A DNA stretch of 9,319 nucleotides from a bacterium (GCA_021780625.1 JAJXYI010000561.1:1-9319); one strand, 5' to 3'. Numbered from the stretch's first letter, positions 1-7,260 are shown. Numbers and translations are program-made. The notes: generated by a model not told the origin, from the letters alone.

Positions 1-97
1 CGCGCCGAACTTGGCGAGAATCGCCCATTGCATTGGCACGACTTGCAGCCCATGCGAACGCCGCCAACAACAGTGTCCGGACTTTTTCAGCAGCCTG
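1..97 (-). mobile_element. Probable insertion-sequence end (partial; rest lies left of the window)
   Basis: The minus strand reads CAGGCTGCTGAAAAAGTC inward from position 97. This is the style of terminal inverted repeat seen at the ends of several DDE-transposase insertion sequences. Exactly here the integrase reading frame to the right stops making sense: the coherent protein ends and unrelated sequence begins. The four bases at 98-101 are CTAG, which would fit a 4-bp target duplication of the YTAR type favoured by the IS701 family, but the other copy lies outside the window. No transposase can be recognised in the 97 bases present. The family assignment is a guess; that foreign sequence interrupts the integrase is better supported. 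Confidence 0.5.
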
Positions 98-252
98 CTA
101 GAGGAATCGCAAGCTTCGACCGCCAGCATCGGGCCGAGAAAGGCAACCATATCGCTGAGGTCGGCGCGGTACGCGCGGATCGTGTTGGGCGCGCGGTTCG
201 AGGTCGCCCTCAGGCAGTCAATGAACAGATCACTCGCATCGGTGAGTGTCAC
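98..252 (-). pseudogene. Tyrosine recombinase (XerC/D-type integrase), N-terminal fragment cut by an IS
   Basis: About 51 codons survive, reading MTLTDASDLFIDCLRATSNR and then a PNTIRAYRADLSDMVAFLG stretch. That is the hallmark of the SAM-like, core-binding N-terminal domain of phage/XerCD-type integrases, where T-x-x-x-Y-x-x-D-L-x-x-F is conserved. The whole catalytic domain (R-H-R-Y) is missing because the gene runs into the presumed IS end near position 97. I chose GTG at 252 because it follows a GGGGAGG ribosome binding site by about eight bases and its first bases overlap the stop of the upstream gene (GTGA), which implies translational coupling. A TTG at 255 is a less likely start. An intact copy would catalyse site-specific integration or excision, or resolve plasmid multimers. 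The rest may lie beyond the IS outside the window. Confidence 0.65.
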
Positions 253-1280
253 CAAGATAGCCTCCCCGCAGCACCTGAAGAAACAGGGAACGGTGCCGCA
301 TCAGAAGCGATATAGGCCAGGCATGCGTTGCGCAACCAGAGACCCGTCAAACATGTCAGCAGGACCCCCAAGGCTGGCAGCGCGCCCAACCTGGGCGCTA
401 TGTCCACGACCGACGGGGCCGCATCAGGGGCGAGCCCAGCATGAAGCGCGCCAGCGCATGGTTGGGAGAACCACCCAGAAATACTACCTCGACGTCCGCC
501 CAATGCCCACAACCATCCTTGAACACATCAGCCAAAGGTACGGCATAGGCGAGCTACTCGGCGATCAGACCACTGGTGACCTCCCGTATGTCGTACTCGC
601 ACGTCATGGCCAGGACTCGAGCATCTATGTCCCGGTACGCATGCGGTGACGGACGGCACAACGAGCGCCGCATCAAACCCGCTAAGAGCCCTCTCATCGA
701 AAGCCGGAACGCGCCGCACGACCAGATTGAAGTTGTTCCCACCACGCTCAGCGACAAGACGGAACGTGCACGCCTGAGGGAAGAACGAGGCGCACGTCGG
801 CAAGAGGCGAGACCAGAGCAGGGAGAGCCCGGAACGATTGTGGACGAGCAGCAAGAGTCGGAACAGGAATGGGAGCGCGACGCCGTCCTTGAGCGCCTGC
901 ACCTCGCCGCACAAGAACAAGATGCGACGCCCGTGCACGCGGGCAAGCTGGCGAGCAAGCGCTTCCTCGTGACGGGGCGGGGGTACCTGCGACTGGACGA
1001 ACGATACTCGAACATGATGACGGTTAGCGAACTGCAACACCGACCAGACCCACGGACCGACTCGACCATCAACGGGAAACGAAGCCACAGGAACTATCGA
1101 GGCCGGGCGCCGCGCGTACGCCGCAAGAGTCCGACGCAACGACCCGGAAGGCAACTCGATGACGAGATCAGTGAATTTCAGGGAACGCAACAGGAACAAC
1201 GTCGCACACCCAGCCTCGCACACGCCATTTGGCGTCCCGAGAAACACGAGCAGGTGAGAACCAACGCGCGAGGACGCCAT
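249..1280 (-). pseudogene. Disrupted P-loop ATPase-like gene (HerA/Zot-like), degenerate
   Basis: Unrecognised at family level, but the pattern is that of a small DNA-pumping or Zot-like P-loop ATPase. Near the start LVFLGTPNGVCEAG resembles a Walker A loop without its GKS/T. In the middle GRRILFLCGEVQAL resembles a Walker B with its first acid lost (LCGE for a usual hhDE). Then come SLLWSRLLPT and a stretch like the arginine-finger region, ending PHAYRDIDARVL. The first reading frame is coherent from ATG at 1280 to about 650. Protein-like sequence then continues one frame over to about 415, with an in-frame TAG at 554-556. It returns to the first frame for a C-terminal part with one hydrophobic helix, ending at TGA 249-251. 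The original would be about 344 residues. The end overlaps the integrase start (GTGA). The ATPase reading is inference; the broken frame is visible. Confidence 0.45.
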
Positions 1281-1300
1281 CCGCGCAAGTAACGAACAAC

Positions 1301-1317
1301 GAACTAGTTAATAGTTC
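1301..1317. promoter_or_regulatory. Inverted repeat upstream of the broken ATPase-like gene
   Basis: GAACTA-GTTAA-TAGTTC is a perfect 6-bp inverted repeat with a 5-base centre. It lies in a markedly AT-rich patch of otherwise GC-rich sequence, 20 bases upstream of the ATG at 1280. Such a position suits an operator or promoter for the minus-strand gene. No convincing -35/-10 pair can be assigned. From 1318 to 1644 I find no frame with gene-like composition, so about 330 bases there hold no supported gene. Confidence 0.3.
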
Positions 1318-1644
1318 CTATGGCGATCATCAACCCACGGGCTCAGAAGACCGTGCCGTCACGATATCCGGCTTTGAGGCCGACATCATGTCCTCGGACA
1401 GACCGTCTTCGCAGCGGCCGGCTGGTCTCGCGACCCAGTAGGCCGAAGGACGCCTAGCGAACCGTGATGATGGCCGCGAGGTCCTGGCTCGACGAGCGAA
1501 ATCGTGCAGCCGGGAGGACAGCCGCGCGCGCTGCGAGGCGACGGATTGAATAGCGCAGGAGCCCGGCACAGAATGTCGGCCGAGCAACAGAGTGCACGGG
1601 CTCACCCGGGACGCGTGACGCGGCGCTCGGTCGGTCTGCTCCGC

Positions 1645-2973
1645 CTACGGCTTGAACAGTTGAATGCGCGCGTACGTTGTGATGAGGAACTGGAGGTAGG
1701 CGAGGACGAGGCCGATGACGCCGCGCACGCTGATCGGCCATGTCGCGAGCCGCGCAGCACCTCGGTTCTTCGCCACAGCCTGTCGGTGGCTGTTAGTCGG
1801 CGGGGTGTCCCCGTCGCGCGGGAGTGGCGCCCGGTCGAGGAGACGGCGTTTGTGCCACGTCATGAACCGGTGGGCGGGGAGCATGTAGAGGATGATGAGC
1901 GCTGGGCCGATGCTGTACCAGCAGAGCGCAACCAACCATTCCACCGCCGACTGGTCGAGGTTCTCCCGCCACAAGTAGAGGTTCAGCACAATGTCGCCCA
2001 GAAGCAGGTCGAGGATCATCGCTAACCGGCCGTGACCGGAGAGACCCCAGCGCGTGTTCCAGTGATCAACGACTGGCCGACGCCGTCCTGGGCCGAAGAA
2101 GAGATCCCGGAGGAGGTAGCCGCAGACGATAGCGTGGGTTCCCATCATGACCAGCATGAAGAGCGACAATCCCTGGACGCCGAGGTACCAGGCGAGGAAC
2201 CAGGGGCTCGGCTGGCGGACTGTCGCCCAGGCAGGGGCGTTCGCGACGAGCCGCTCCCACTGCCGAAACGCAGCGAGCGCAGGCGAACCCACCACGAGTC
2301 GTCGCGGGAACCCATGTATTGAAGGCGGTCGGACCGGGGCCACGGCGACCAGGGCGTTGCGCCACTTCTCAAATTGACCCAGAACGACCTCGTGCTCGAA
2401 GTACATGCCCTGCACGAGCCCTGCCAGGACAACAACAGCTACGGGGAGAAGGGCACCCTGCAGGACGACCCGATACCGGCGTTGCGCCTGCTCAATCTCC
2501 GACCGGGTGAAGTACCCGTTCTCGACGAGCTGCGACCAGTACACCTCGACCTGGTTGTAGAAAGCGTAGCTCAGCGCCCAATATGACGGGACGATGAGGA
2601 CGTAGTTCGTCACGTTCGTCGTATCCGGGACGACGTGACCGAAGAACCACGCCACCGGCCAACCGACGAGGAGCGCACCGAGGTAGACGTGAGCCGGCGT
2701 GACGCGCCACCGGAGAAGCCACGCGAACGGGTTGTTCCACCGCAACAGTCGCCACGACTGCGGAGGCGCGAGAAGGAACGACGCGTAGAGCGAGTACCCG
2801 AAGAGGGTCCGATCGACGCCATGCTGATGACGCGCGTAACCCCGCACCTTCCGGCAGACACGACGTACGGGCGCGCAGAGGCGTCGCCCCCACGAGCAAG
2901 CCACTGTCCAAAGCGCACCGCCAAGATGAAGCGCGGCACGCACGGCCCGTTCTCGCCAGTGGCTGATTGCCAC
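1645..2973 (-). CDS. Multi-pass membrane protein of unknown function (442 aa)
   Basis: I do not recognise the family. The protein has a basic N-terminal region (residues 1-55, many Arg and Cys) and about seven hydrophobic segments, near residues 94-115, 121-140, 168-190, 257-282, 315-335, 344-366 and 417-436. A soluble loop of about 65 residues separates the third and fourth. Another basic loop (about 370-410, rich in Arg, Pro and Asp) precedes the last helix. Aromatic residues are frequent at helix ends, as in inner-membrane proteins. The opposite strand gives only a charged, low-complexity shadow, so the minus strand is the coding one. The start is GTG at 2973; no Shine-Dalgarno is evident, so the start is uncertain. 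It is divergent from the small membrane protein at 3020, 46 bases away. A membrane partner for a secretion or transfer ATPase is one possibility, but nothing in the sequence shows this. Confidence 0.75.
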   Translation of the reverse strand: MAISHWRERAVRAALHLGGALWTVACSWGRRLCAPVRRVCRKVRGYARHQHGVDRTLFGYSLYASFLLAPPQSWRLLRWNNPFAWLLRWRVTPAHVYLGALLVGWPVAWFFGHVVPDTTNVTNYVLIVPSYWALSYAFYNQVEVYWSQLVENGYFTRSEIEQAQRRYRVVLQGALLPVAVVVLAGLVQGMYFEHEVVLGQFEKWRNALVAVAPVRPPSIHGFPRRLVVGSPALAAFRQWERLVANAPAWATVRQPSPWFLAWYLGVQGLSLFMLVMMGTHAIVCGYLLRDLFFGPGRRRPVVDHWNTRWGLSGHGRLAMILDLLLGDIVLNLYLWRENLDQSAVEWLVALCWYSIGPALIILYMLPAHRFMTWHKRRLLDRAPLPRDGDTPPTNSHRQAVAKNRGAARLATWPISVRGVIGLVLAYLQFLITTYARIQLFKP

Positions 2974-3019
2974 TAAATGGTAACACTTAAGAATCCGCGC
3001 ATCTTACCCGCGCCCCACC

Positions 3020-3409
3020 ATGGAAGCGCCGGCGCAAGGAGAGGAGGTCTCTGACTTTGTCGTAGCGCCCAGTAGGCCAAGCGATCTCGGCGCAGTCGCG
3101 GCCCTCTCGGGGCCGATCCTCGGCGTCGGCTCCAGCATGGGGCTCGTCGCGGCGTACCAGCTCTGGCCCCACGCGACGGAACAGTTCATGAACGCGCACC
3201 TCCCCATCGTGGCGCAACTCTCTTACTCCTGTTGGCCGCCAGACCACCTTTACGCGATTCCCGGCCTCGCGATCGAGGGGTTCTTCCTCGGCACGGCCGC
3301 CGAAGTTCTCATCGGCGCCGCCTTCTTCGCCGCCGGCAGCACCTGCGCATACGTCACCCGACGCTGCTCCCCGCACCAAGATGCGTCGGGAAACAAGCCT
3401 CGCACCTAA
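3020..3409 (+). CDS. Small membrane protein of unknown function (129 aa)
   Basis: Not recognised. Codon third positions are overwhelmingly G or C in this frame, while the opposite strand yields an Arg/Gly/Glu-rich shadow, so I take the plus strand as coding. Two hydrophobic stretches are visible: residues about 22-47 (Gly/Ala/Val-rich, moderately hydrophobic) and about 80-112 (GLAIEGFFLGTAAEVLIGAA onward), the second a convincing transmembrane helix. The C-terminal tail is short and polar. The ATG at 3020 has no Shine-Dalgarno. An AGGAGGT motif at 3043-3048 has no in-frame start at a usable distance after it. The next ATG is at 3137 and would remove most of the first hydrophobic segment. The gene faces away from the 442-residue membrane protein, so the 46-base gap probably serves both. 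From 3410 to 3704 I see no gene. Confidence 0.55.
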   Translation: MEAPAQGEEVSDFVVAPSRPSDLGAVAALSGPILGVGSSMGLVAAYQLWPHATEQFMNAHLPIVAQLSYSCWPPDHLYAIPGLAIEGFFLGTAAEVLIGAAFFAAGSTCAYVTRRCSPHQDASGNKPRT

Positions 3410-3599
3410 CCCCACGCACACCCAACCGTGCAACCTCACGCCCGGCCGCTGGTGTGCAGGAACGCTCCGAGGTCACCAGTACGTAGCGCCCCGTAAGCGC
3501 TCCGCGTCACCGGAGGAGCAACGCAACAACCTGGTCGTGCATGCGGCAGGACTGCCAGCCGCGCGCGTCGGGCAGACGATCACGCGAGAAATGTTCCTT

Positions 3600-3618
3600 T
3601 CCTTTACCGTCCTTTACC
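3600..3618. repeat. Short tandem direct repeat, TCCTTTACC twice
   Basis: TCCTTTACC occurs at 3600-3608 and 3610-3618, ten bases apart, preceded by a partial copy (TTCCTT). It forms a pyrimidine-rich run in a gene-free stretch between the small membrane gene and the end of the ATPase operon. Two short copies are too few to call iterons. Confidence 0.3.
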
Positions 3619-3704
3619 CGACCGGGTTCTTCGTTCTGGAAAATCGCTCTCTCCGTTGCGTTCTTGTGGGCGGTGGGCCGGGAAACGCGTAAATCGCCCC
3701 TTGG

Positions 3705-5663
3705 CTACTGGAGGGTGGTGGATAGCATGTCGAGGTCGCTGGTGGTCAGGAGGATGGCGTCCGGTCCGATCGCGTCGCGCGCGGCGCTCTCATGCGCGCG
3801 CAACAGGACCAGAGTGGTAAACACGACGACCTTCCTTCCTGGGAGCGTGCCGAGCTTGGTGATGTTCGCGGGAATGTCGGAGCGACCGGTTTCGACCTCG
3901 ACCCAAACGTCTGCACCGTTGCGTGTCCCGTGGAGGTCCACGGTCTTCCCGCCACCGACCGGAGCCTCGTCCTGGACGGCGTACCCGAGGTGCTCGAGTC
4001 GTTCCCTCACGACTGCTTTCCAGTACTCGTGCTCTGGGCCGCCATGACGAGTGCGTTCCCGCAGGAGTTCCTTCCTCTCCAGGTATTCCTCCCCGTGCTT
4101 GGTGAGGTTGAGGATTTTGACGAGTCCGGTCGGGGTCGTGACGGGCGTGAAGAGTGCGAGGCCGTTGCGTATAACGTTGTCCTTGATGGTGTTCCCGGTC
4201 TTGGGGTTCCAGCCCAGGCGTTCGTAGCGTCGGGTGATGGTGCTGATGGGGTGGTCGTTGATGTCCACGAGGAGGTCGTGCTCTTTTGCGCCCACGACGG
4301 GTTCTGTGGGCATCGCCGTCGGCGCAGGCGTTGCGAATCCTGATGTTGTCCATCGCTTGTGCACGGTCGCGTCCGGTACGGTGATGTTCTTCACGGGTTG
4401 TTCTGGGAAGGTGAAGAGGAAGGGGCTGTAGTACCGGACGGGGAGCCGGCAGAGTCCCGTGCCCAGTCGGAGCCGTGGGAGGAAGCGCGCCTCCACCTGC
4501 ATCAGGGATGATGCGAATGTGACGTCGCGGGGGTGGTCGGTGCGCAAGACGATTTTGATGCCGGCGTTCGCGATGAGGCTTTCGCTCACGTCCGTCTGTT
4601 GGGTGGCGGCGATGACGGCCTCGCCGTACTCGCGCACCTCTCGGGCGAGGCGTGATGGCACGCCGAGTTCGCCGAGTCGTTCCTTGGGGAAGATGTTGTG
4701 GCTTTCGTCGAACACGAGCACGTGCCGCAACGCCTCGCGCGCCCCGCCTCCTTGCTTTCGAAGCAAGAGGACGGCTTGGAGGATGAGGAGGCAGAAGAAC
4801 GTGCGCTGGTCGTCACCCAGGCCTTCGAGTTCGAACACGACCGGGACGCCGAGGAGGTCTCGCAGGCTCGCTCCGGGCGTGTTGAGCGCCATGCCGAACC
4901 CTCCCTTGCTGACCTCGTCCAGGGCGCGCGTGCTCGACTCGAGCCAACCGTACCGTCGGCTCCCGGCGCGGGTCGCCCCCAACTCCGCGGCAAGCAGGTC
5001 GTGCGCGTCGCGCAGCGTCGCGCCATCACCACGCTCTCGACGAACGCTCAAGAGCGCCTCGGCGAGGACGTTCCTCGCGCCCTGCATGAGCAGGTAGGCC
5101 GTGCTGATGATGTCGCCTAACGCGCTCACCCACTCCTCCGCCCCAACACCGCCTGGTGGCGAGAGCGCGTTCAGGGCGAGCGGCGCACTACTTCGCCCAA
5201 CGCTGAAGACGACCACGCCCGTCCCTGTCGGGTCCGCGAGGAGGCACCGGTAGTTCCTCTTGAAGTCGAAGACCATGAACGGCACCCCGTCCAGCAGGAG
5301 TTGTTGGAGGAGGCCGATGATGAACGTGCTCTTGCCCGTGCCCGTCGGGCCGAGGATGAACACGTGCCGCAAGAGCTCATTGCGCCGAACACGGGCGGGG
5401 TACGCGGGGAGCCCGGGGTAGAGGACGTTGCCGAGCGTGTAGTCGCCCTCCCCGATGACCCCGGTGGGCGGGGGGTCCAGGACGAGGACTTCCTCGCCGG
5501 ACGGGATGCCGAACCGCTTCGCCGCCACGAGCGACAGCAACCCCTCGATTTCGCGCTTGCGCTCAACGCTGGCGGTCTGGTACTCCACCCAGAGCGCGTC
5601 GATCCGTGCGCCGAACACGGGGCGCAAGCGCCGGAACAGGTCCGGGCTTTGAACGTCTCTCAT
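3705..5663 (-). CDS. HerA-type DNA-translocating ATPase with C-terminal winged helix and PD-(D/E)XK-like nuclease domain (652 aa)
   Basis: A RecA-fold, FtsK/HerA-superfamily motor. Walker A is GPTGTGKS at residues 105-112 after a run of hydrophobic strand residues. Walker B is HVLVFDE ending at D319/E320. The sensor-like AATQQTD lies near 352-358, followed by the LRTDHPRD stretch typical of HerA proteins. Residues about 470-535 (STITRRYERLGW to GEEYL) look like a winged helix. Residues 540-640 form a restriction-endonuclease-like region: GGPEHEYW (E544), GKTVD (D576), VWVEVETG (E589, E591), then a KVVVFTT strand. The usual catalytic lysine position is Glu591. ATG 5663 is chosen over an upstream start at 5759 because AAGGAA sits five bases before it and it overlaps the preceding stop (ATGA); the longer start would add a low-complexity tail lying over the coiled-coil gene. 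In known HerA systems a hexamer pumps DNA with a nuclease partner; here the nuclease-like part appears fused. Nuclease activity is inference. Confidence 0.85.
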   Translation of the reverse strand: MRDVQSPDLFRRLRPVFGARIDALWVEYQTASVERKREIEGLLSLVAAKRFGIPSGEEVLVLDPPPTGVIGEGDYTLGNVLYPGLPAYPARVRRNELLRHVFILGPTGTGKSTFIIGLLQQLLLDGVPFMVFDFKRNYRCLLADPTGTGVVVFSVGRSSAPLALNALSPPGGVGAEEWVSALGDIISTAYLLMQGARNVLAEALLSVRRERGDGATLRDAHDLLAAELGATRAGSRRYGWLESSTRALDEVSKGGFGMALNTPGASLRDLLGVPVVFELEGLGDDQRTFFCLLILQAVLLLRKQGGGAREALRHVLVFDESHNIFPKERLGELGVPSRLAREVREYGEAVIAATQQTDVSESLIANAGIKIVLRTDHPRDVTFASSLMQVEARFLPRLRLGTGLCRLPVRYYSPFLFTFPEQPVKNITVPDATVHKRWTTSGFATPAPTAMPTEPVVGAKEHDLLVDINDHPISTITRRYERLGWNPKTGNTIKDNVIRNGLALFTPVTTPTGLVKILNLTKHGEEYLERKELLRERTRHGGPEHEYWKAVVRERLEHLGYAVQDEAPVGGGKTVDLHGTRNGADVWVEVETGRSDIPANITKLGTLPGRKVVVFTTLVLLRAHESAARDAIGPDAILLTTSDLDMLSTTLQ

Positions 5664-6043
5664 AAGAGTTCCTTCGTGCGACGGTGTTCGTGCTCGGTCG
5701 TCGAGAGTTCCTTCTCGACGTCGCGCTCTTCCCGCTGGAGGTTCTGCACGTCCTTCCACGTGTCCCGGTGCTCCTCGCGCAACTCCCGTGACAGGTCGAG
5801 GCGTTCCCGCTCGACCACCATGCGGTCCCGCCGGTCCTTGTCGGGGAGGTTCTGGTCCTCGCGCGTCAAGTTGAGTTCCTCGTTGCGCAGCTCGCCCAGC
5901 TCGCCGTGGATGGCCAGCGTGTTGTCCACACCGATCAGGCGCCGCTCCGCGATCTCCCCCTCGATGCTCTTCAATTGTTCCTTCAGGACCGCCTTCTTGT
6001 CCCCATGCAGGGCATCCAGGACGCCATCAAGGTCGTCGGTCAC
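5660..6043 (-). CDS. Coiled-coil protein of unknown function (127 aa), coupled middle gene of the ATPase operon
   Basis: From about residue 15 to the end the protein is almost entirely charged helix, rich in Glu, Arg, Lys, Asp and Leu with heptad-like spacing and no Gly/Pro breaks except near residues 49 and 67. It has no Cys after the start region and no membrane segment, so a long coiled coil, probably dimeric or oligomeric, is expected. The GTG at 6043 is preferred because it overlaps the stop of the upstream gene (GTGA) and follows a GGGGTG motif; an earlier start at 6091 would lie inside the upstream gene. Its own stop overlaps the ATPase start (ATGA), and the ATPase ribosome binding site lies within its last codons. 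Strict coupling on both sides suggests fixed stoichiometry and a physical role with the ATPase, as an adaptor or scaffold. That role is inferred from context only. Confidence 0.75.
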   Translation of the reverse strand: MTDDLDGVLDALHGDKKAVLKEQLKSIEGEIAERRLIGVDNTLAIHGELGELRNEELNLTREDQNLPDKDRRDRMVVERERLDLSRELREEHRDTWKDVQNLQREERDVEKELSTTEHEHRRTKELL

Positions 6044-7164
6044 GACGCACCCCGCAAGCCCGCCAGGATCTCGGCGGCAGGGAACCGCCACACTCCCGTG
6101 ATGGGGTCGAACAGGCGCTCGTACGCGAACCGCACCCGACCAAACAACGCGTCCGGTCGTCGCGCGTCATGCACCCACACGCCCAAGGGCCGCGCGACCT
6201 CCCGGGCGACCCGAAGGACCTCATACACGGCCTCGTCGCCACCAACCAGGCGGAGCACAACCCGACCATCATGGCCCGGCGCGACCTCCACAACCGGACA
6301 CACCCGACCAAACAAGCCAACAAGCTCACCGAGGGGACCGGCGCTTGCCGGCAGGATCACGAACGCCTCAAGACCATGGTCCAGCAGCGGCTGGTAGCGG
6401 ATGATGTTCTGGCGGAACAAACCCGCGCCGACAAGCAACTCGTGCGCGTGCCGAACGTACCGCTTCCCATTCACGGGCCACCGCCTCGTCCCGCGAGGAA
6501 AGAAGCGCCAGACCAAGGGGCCAAGACGCTCGTACGCGCGACGCCACACCTCCTGCAAGCTGCAACGCTCCTCCACCGCCTCGAAGACCGCAGGGACCAC
6601 GAACGGGTACGAGCGCAACAACCCCTGCTGCTCAGTCGACGCCCGGAAGAATCCGTCCCGCAACGCCTCCACCGGAGCTCGCTGGGCACGAAGGCGACCG
6701 TGCCCATCAAGACACTCCACCAAGCGACCGAAGGACTGCCACCCATCACCAGCGAACACGATGGTGCTCGCGTCCGCCCAACCATCACCAACCAACGCCC
6801 GCACGAGGCTCTCAAACGCGACCACGGCACCCGTTGGGATGGCGCAGTGCAGGTACAAGCCAGGGCGCTCCAAACCGTGGTTCACCCAGGCCGCGGCGAG
6901 CACGACGGGCAAGGCCACCCACCGCTCACTCGCACCGTCGAGAAACACGTGCGCGTGCACCAGACCCAGGGCGCTCAGGCTCACACTCGGGAAGTACTGG
7001 AGGCGCGACCCCAACGAACGCTGCCACCGGTACACGGTCCGCTCCCGCACCACGCCCGGCAAGCCGTCCAAGACGGTCGGCCCAACGGGTCGTGGCGCGT
7101 CGTGCACTGCCTGGAGGTACGCGAGGACCTGCGGCGAAAACGGACCCACCATAGTTTTCGACAC
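6040..7164 (-). CDS. Regulator-like protein, apparent tandem winged-helix plus Lrp/AsnC-type RAM domains (374 aa)
   Basis: The N-terminal half has a helix-turn-helix-like stretch (about 27-53, ending ERTVYRWQRSLGSRL). It is followed by YFPSVSLSALGLVHAHVFLD (57-76) and a strand-helix-strand run to about 125, which resembles the RAM ligand-binding fold of Lrp/AsnC regulators. The second half appears to repeat the plan: a helical, possibly winged-helix region (about 205-250, VWRRAYERLG onward), then IIRYQPLLDHGLEAFVILPA (255-274) and another strand-helix run to about 325. The paired phrases FPSVSLSALGL and YQPLLDHGLEA support duplication. First gene of the operon, it overlaps the coiled-coil gene by four bases. 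The start could be GTG 7164 or ATG 7152; neither has a Shine-Dalgarno. An inverted repeat covers the GTG, which would suit self-regulation. Family assignment is moderate; a DNA-binding structural protein of a mobile element is the alternative. Confidence 0.6.
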   Translation of the reverse strand: MSKTMVGPFSPQVLAYLQAVHDAPRPVGPTVLDGLPGVVRERTVYRWQRSLGSRLQYFPSVSLSALGLVHAHVFLDGASERWVALPVVLAAAWVNHGLERPGLYLHCAIPTGAVVAFESLVRALVGDGWADASTIVFAGDGWQSFGRLVECLDGHGRLRAQRAPVEALRDGFFRASTEQQGLLRSYPFVVPAVFEAVEERCSLQEVWRRAYERLGPLVWRFFPRGTRRWPVNGKRYVRHAHELLVGAGLFRQNIIRYQPLLDHGLEAFVILPASAGPLGELVGLFGRVCPVVEVAPGHDGRVVLRLVGGDEAVYEVLRVAREVARPLGVWVHDARRPDALFGRVRFAYERLFDPITGVWRFPAAEILAGLRGAS

Positions 7165-7175
7165 GAAGGAGTGTC
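7160..7175. promoter_or_regulatory. Candidate operator, GACAC-N6-GTGTC
   Basis: A perfect 5-bp inverted repeat with a 6-base centre overlaps the GTG start codon of the regulator-like gene. The half-site spacing puts the two arms about one helical turn apart, as for a dimeric winged-helix repressor. On the minus strand it lies immediately downstream of the presumed -10, so a bound protein would block transcription. It is the best candidate for autoregulation by the adjacent gene product. Confidence 0.35.
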
Positions 7176-7180
7176 AACCG

Positions 7181-7213
7181 GCTTTAAAGCGCGCGTGACC
7201 ACTCAGGACAAGA
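7181..7213 (-). promoter_or_regulatory. Candidate promoter of the regulator/coiled-coil/ATPase operon
   Basis: On the minus strand TTGTCC is followed after 17 bases by TTTAAA, which sits in the perfect 10-bp palindrome GCTTTAAAGC (7181-7190). This fits a sigma-70 type promoter with weak boxes. Transcription would start near 7174, leaving a very short leader. TTTAAA could equally be read as an archaeal-style TATA box, but the rest of the window argues for a bacterium. Confidence 0.35.
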
Positions 7214-7234
7214 AACGGACACGCGCCCTATATG
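7205..7234 (+). promoter_or_regulatory. Candidate promoter of the 7261 gene pair
   Basis: AGGACA (7205-7210) and TATATG (7229-7234) are separated by 18 bases, giving a start of transcription near 7241. That leaves a leader carrying AGGAG (7248-7252) eight bases before the ATG at 7261. TATATG is the most AT-rich hexamer in an otherwise CA-rich stretch. This promoter is divergent from that of the ATPase operon, and the boxes nearly touch, so the two may interfere or share control. Confidence 0.35.
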
Positions 7235-7260
7235 TACCCACACCACCAGGAGTGGAGAGC

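Noticed and set aside
554..556. In-frame TAG read as a recoded codon
   Set aside because: The same gene has frame changes on both sides and a lost Walker lysine, so ordinary decay explains the stop.
11..649. Open frame on the plus strand, 212 codons
   Set aside because: Composition is low-complexity and Arg/Ser/Pro-rich, it crosses the presumed IS border without change, and the minus strand here has recognisable integrase sequence and coupled overlaps.
576..1292. Open frame on the plus strand, 238 codons
   Set aside because: Rich in Glu, Arg, Gln and Asp in the way expected of the antisense of a Leu/Val/Phe-rich protein; the minus strand has the strand-and-motif pattern of an ATPase.
2987..3439. 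Open frame on the minus strand opposite the small membrane protein
   Set aside because: Arg/Gly/Glu-rich shadow composition, whereas the plus frame has strong G/C third positions and a clear hydrophobic helix.
5664..5759. Longer N-terminus of the HerA-type ATPase starting at 5759
   Set aside because: The extra 32 residues are Arg/Glu/Pro low-complexity, overlap the coiled-coil gene, and lack a ribosome binding site; ATG 5663 has AAGGAA and an ATGA overlap.
7181..7234. Archaeal TATA boxes (TTTAAA and TATATG) implying an archaeal host
   Set aside because: Both can be read as bacterial -10 boxes with acceptable -35 spacing, and the window has Shine-Dalgarno starts, an XerCD-type integrase and an FCD remnant.
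6169..7260. Long upstream extension of the 7261 gene (510 codons in total)
   Set aside because: It is antisense to the regulator-like gene with charged low-complexity sequence; a promoter and AGGAG lie just before the ATG at 7261.
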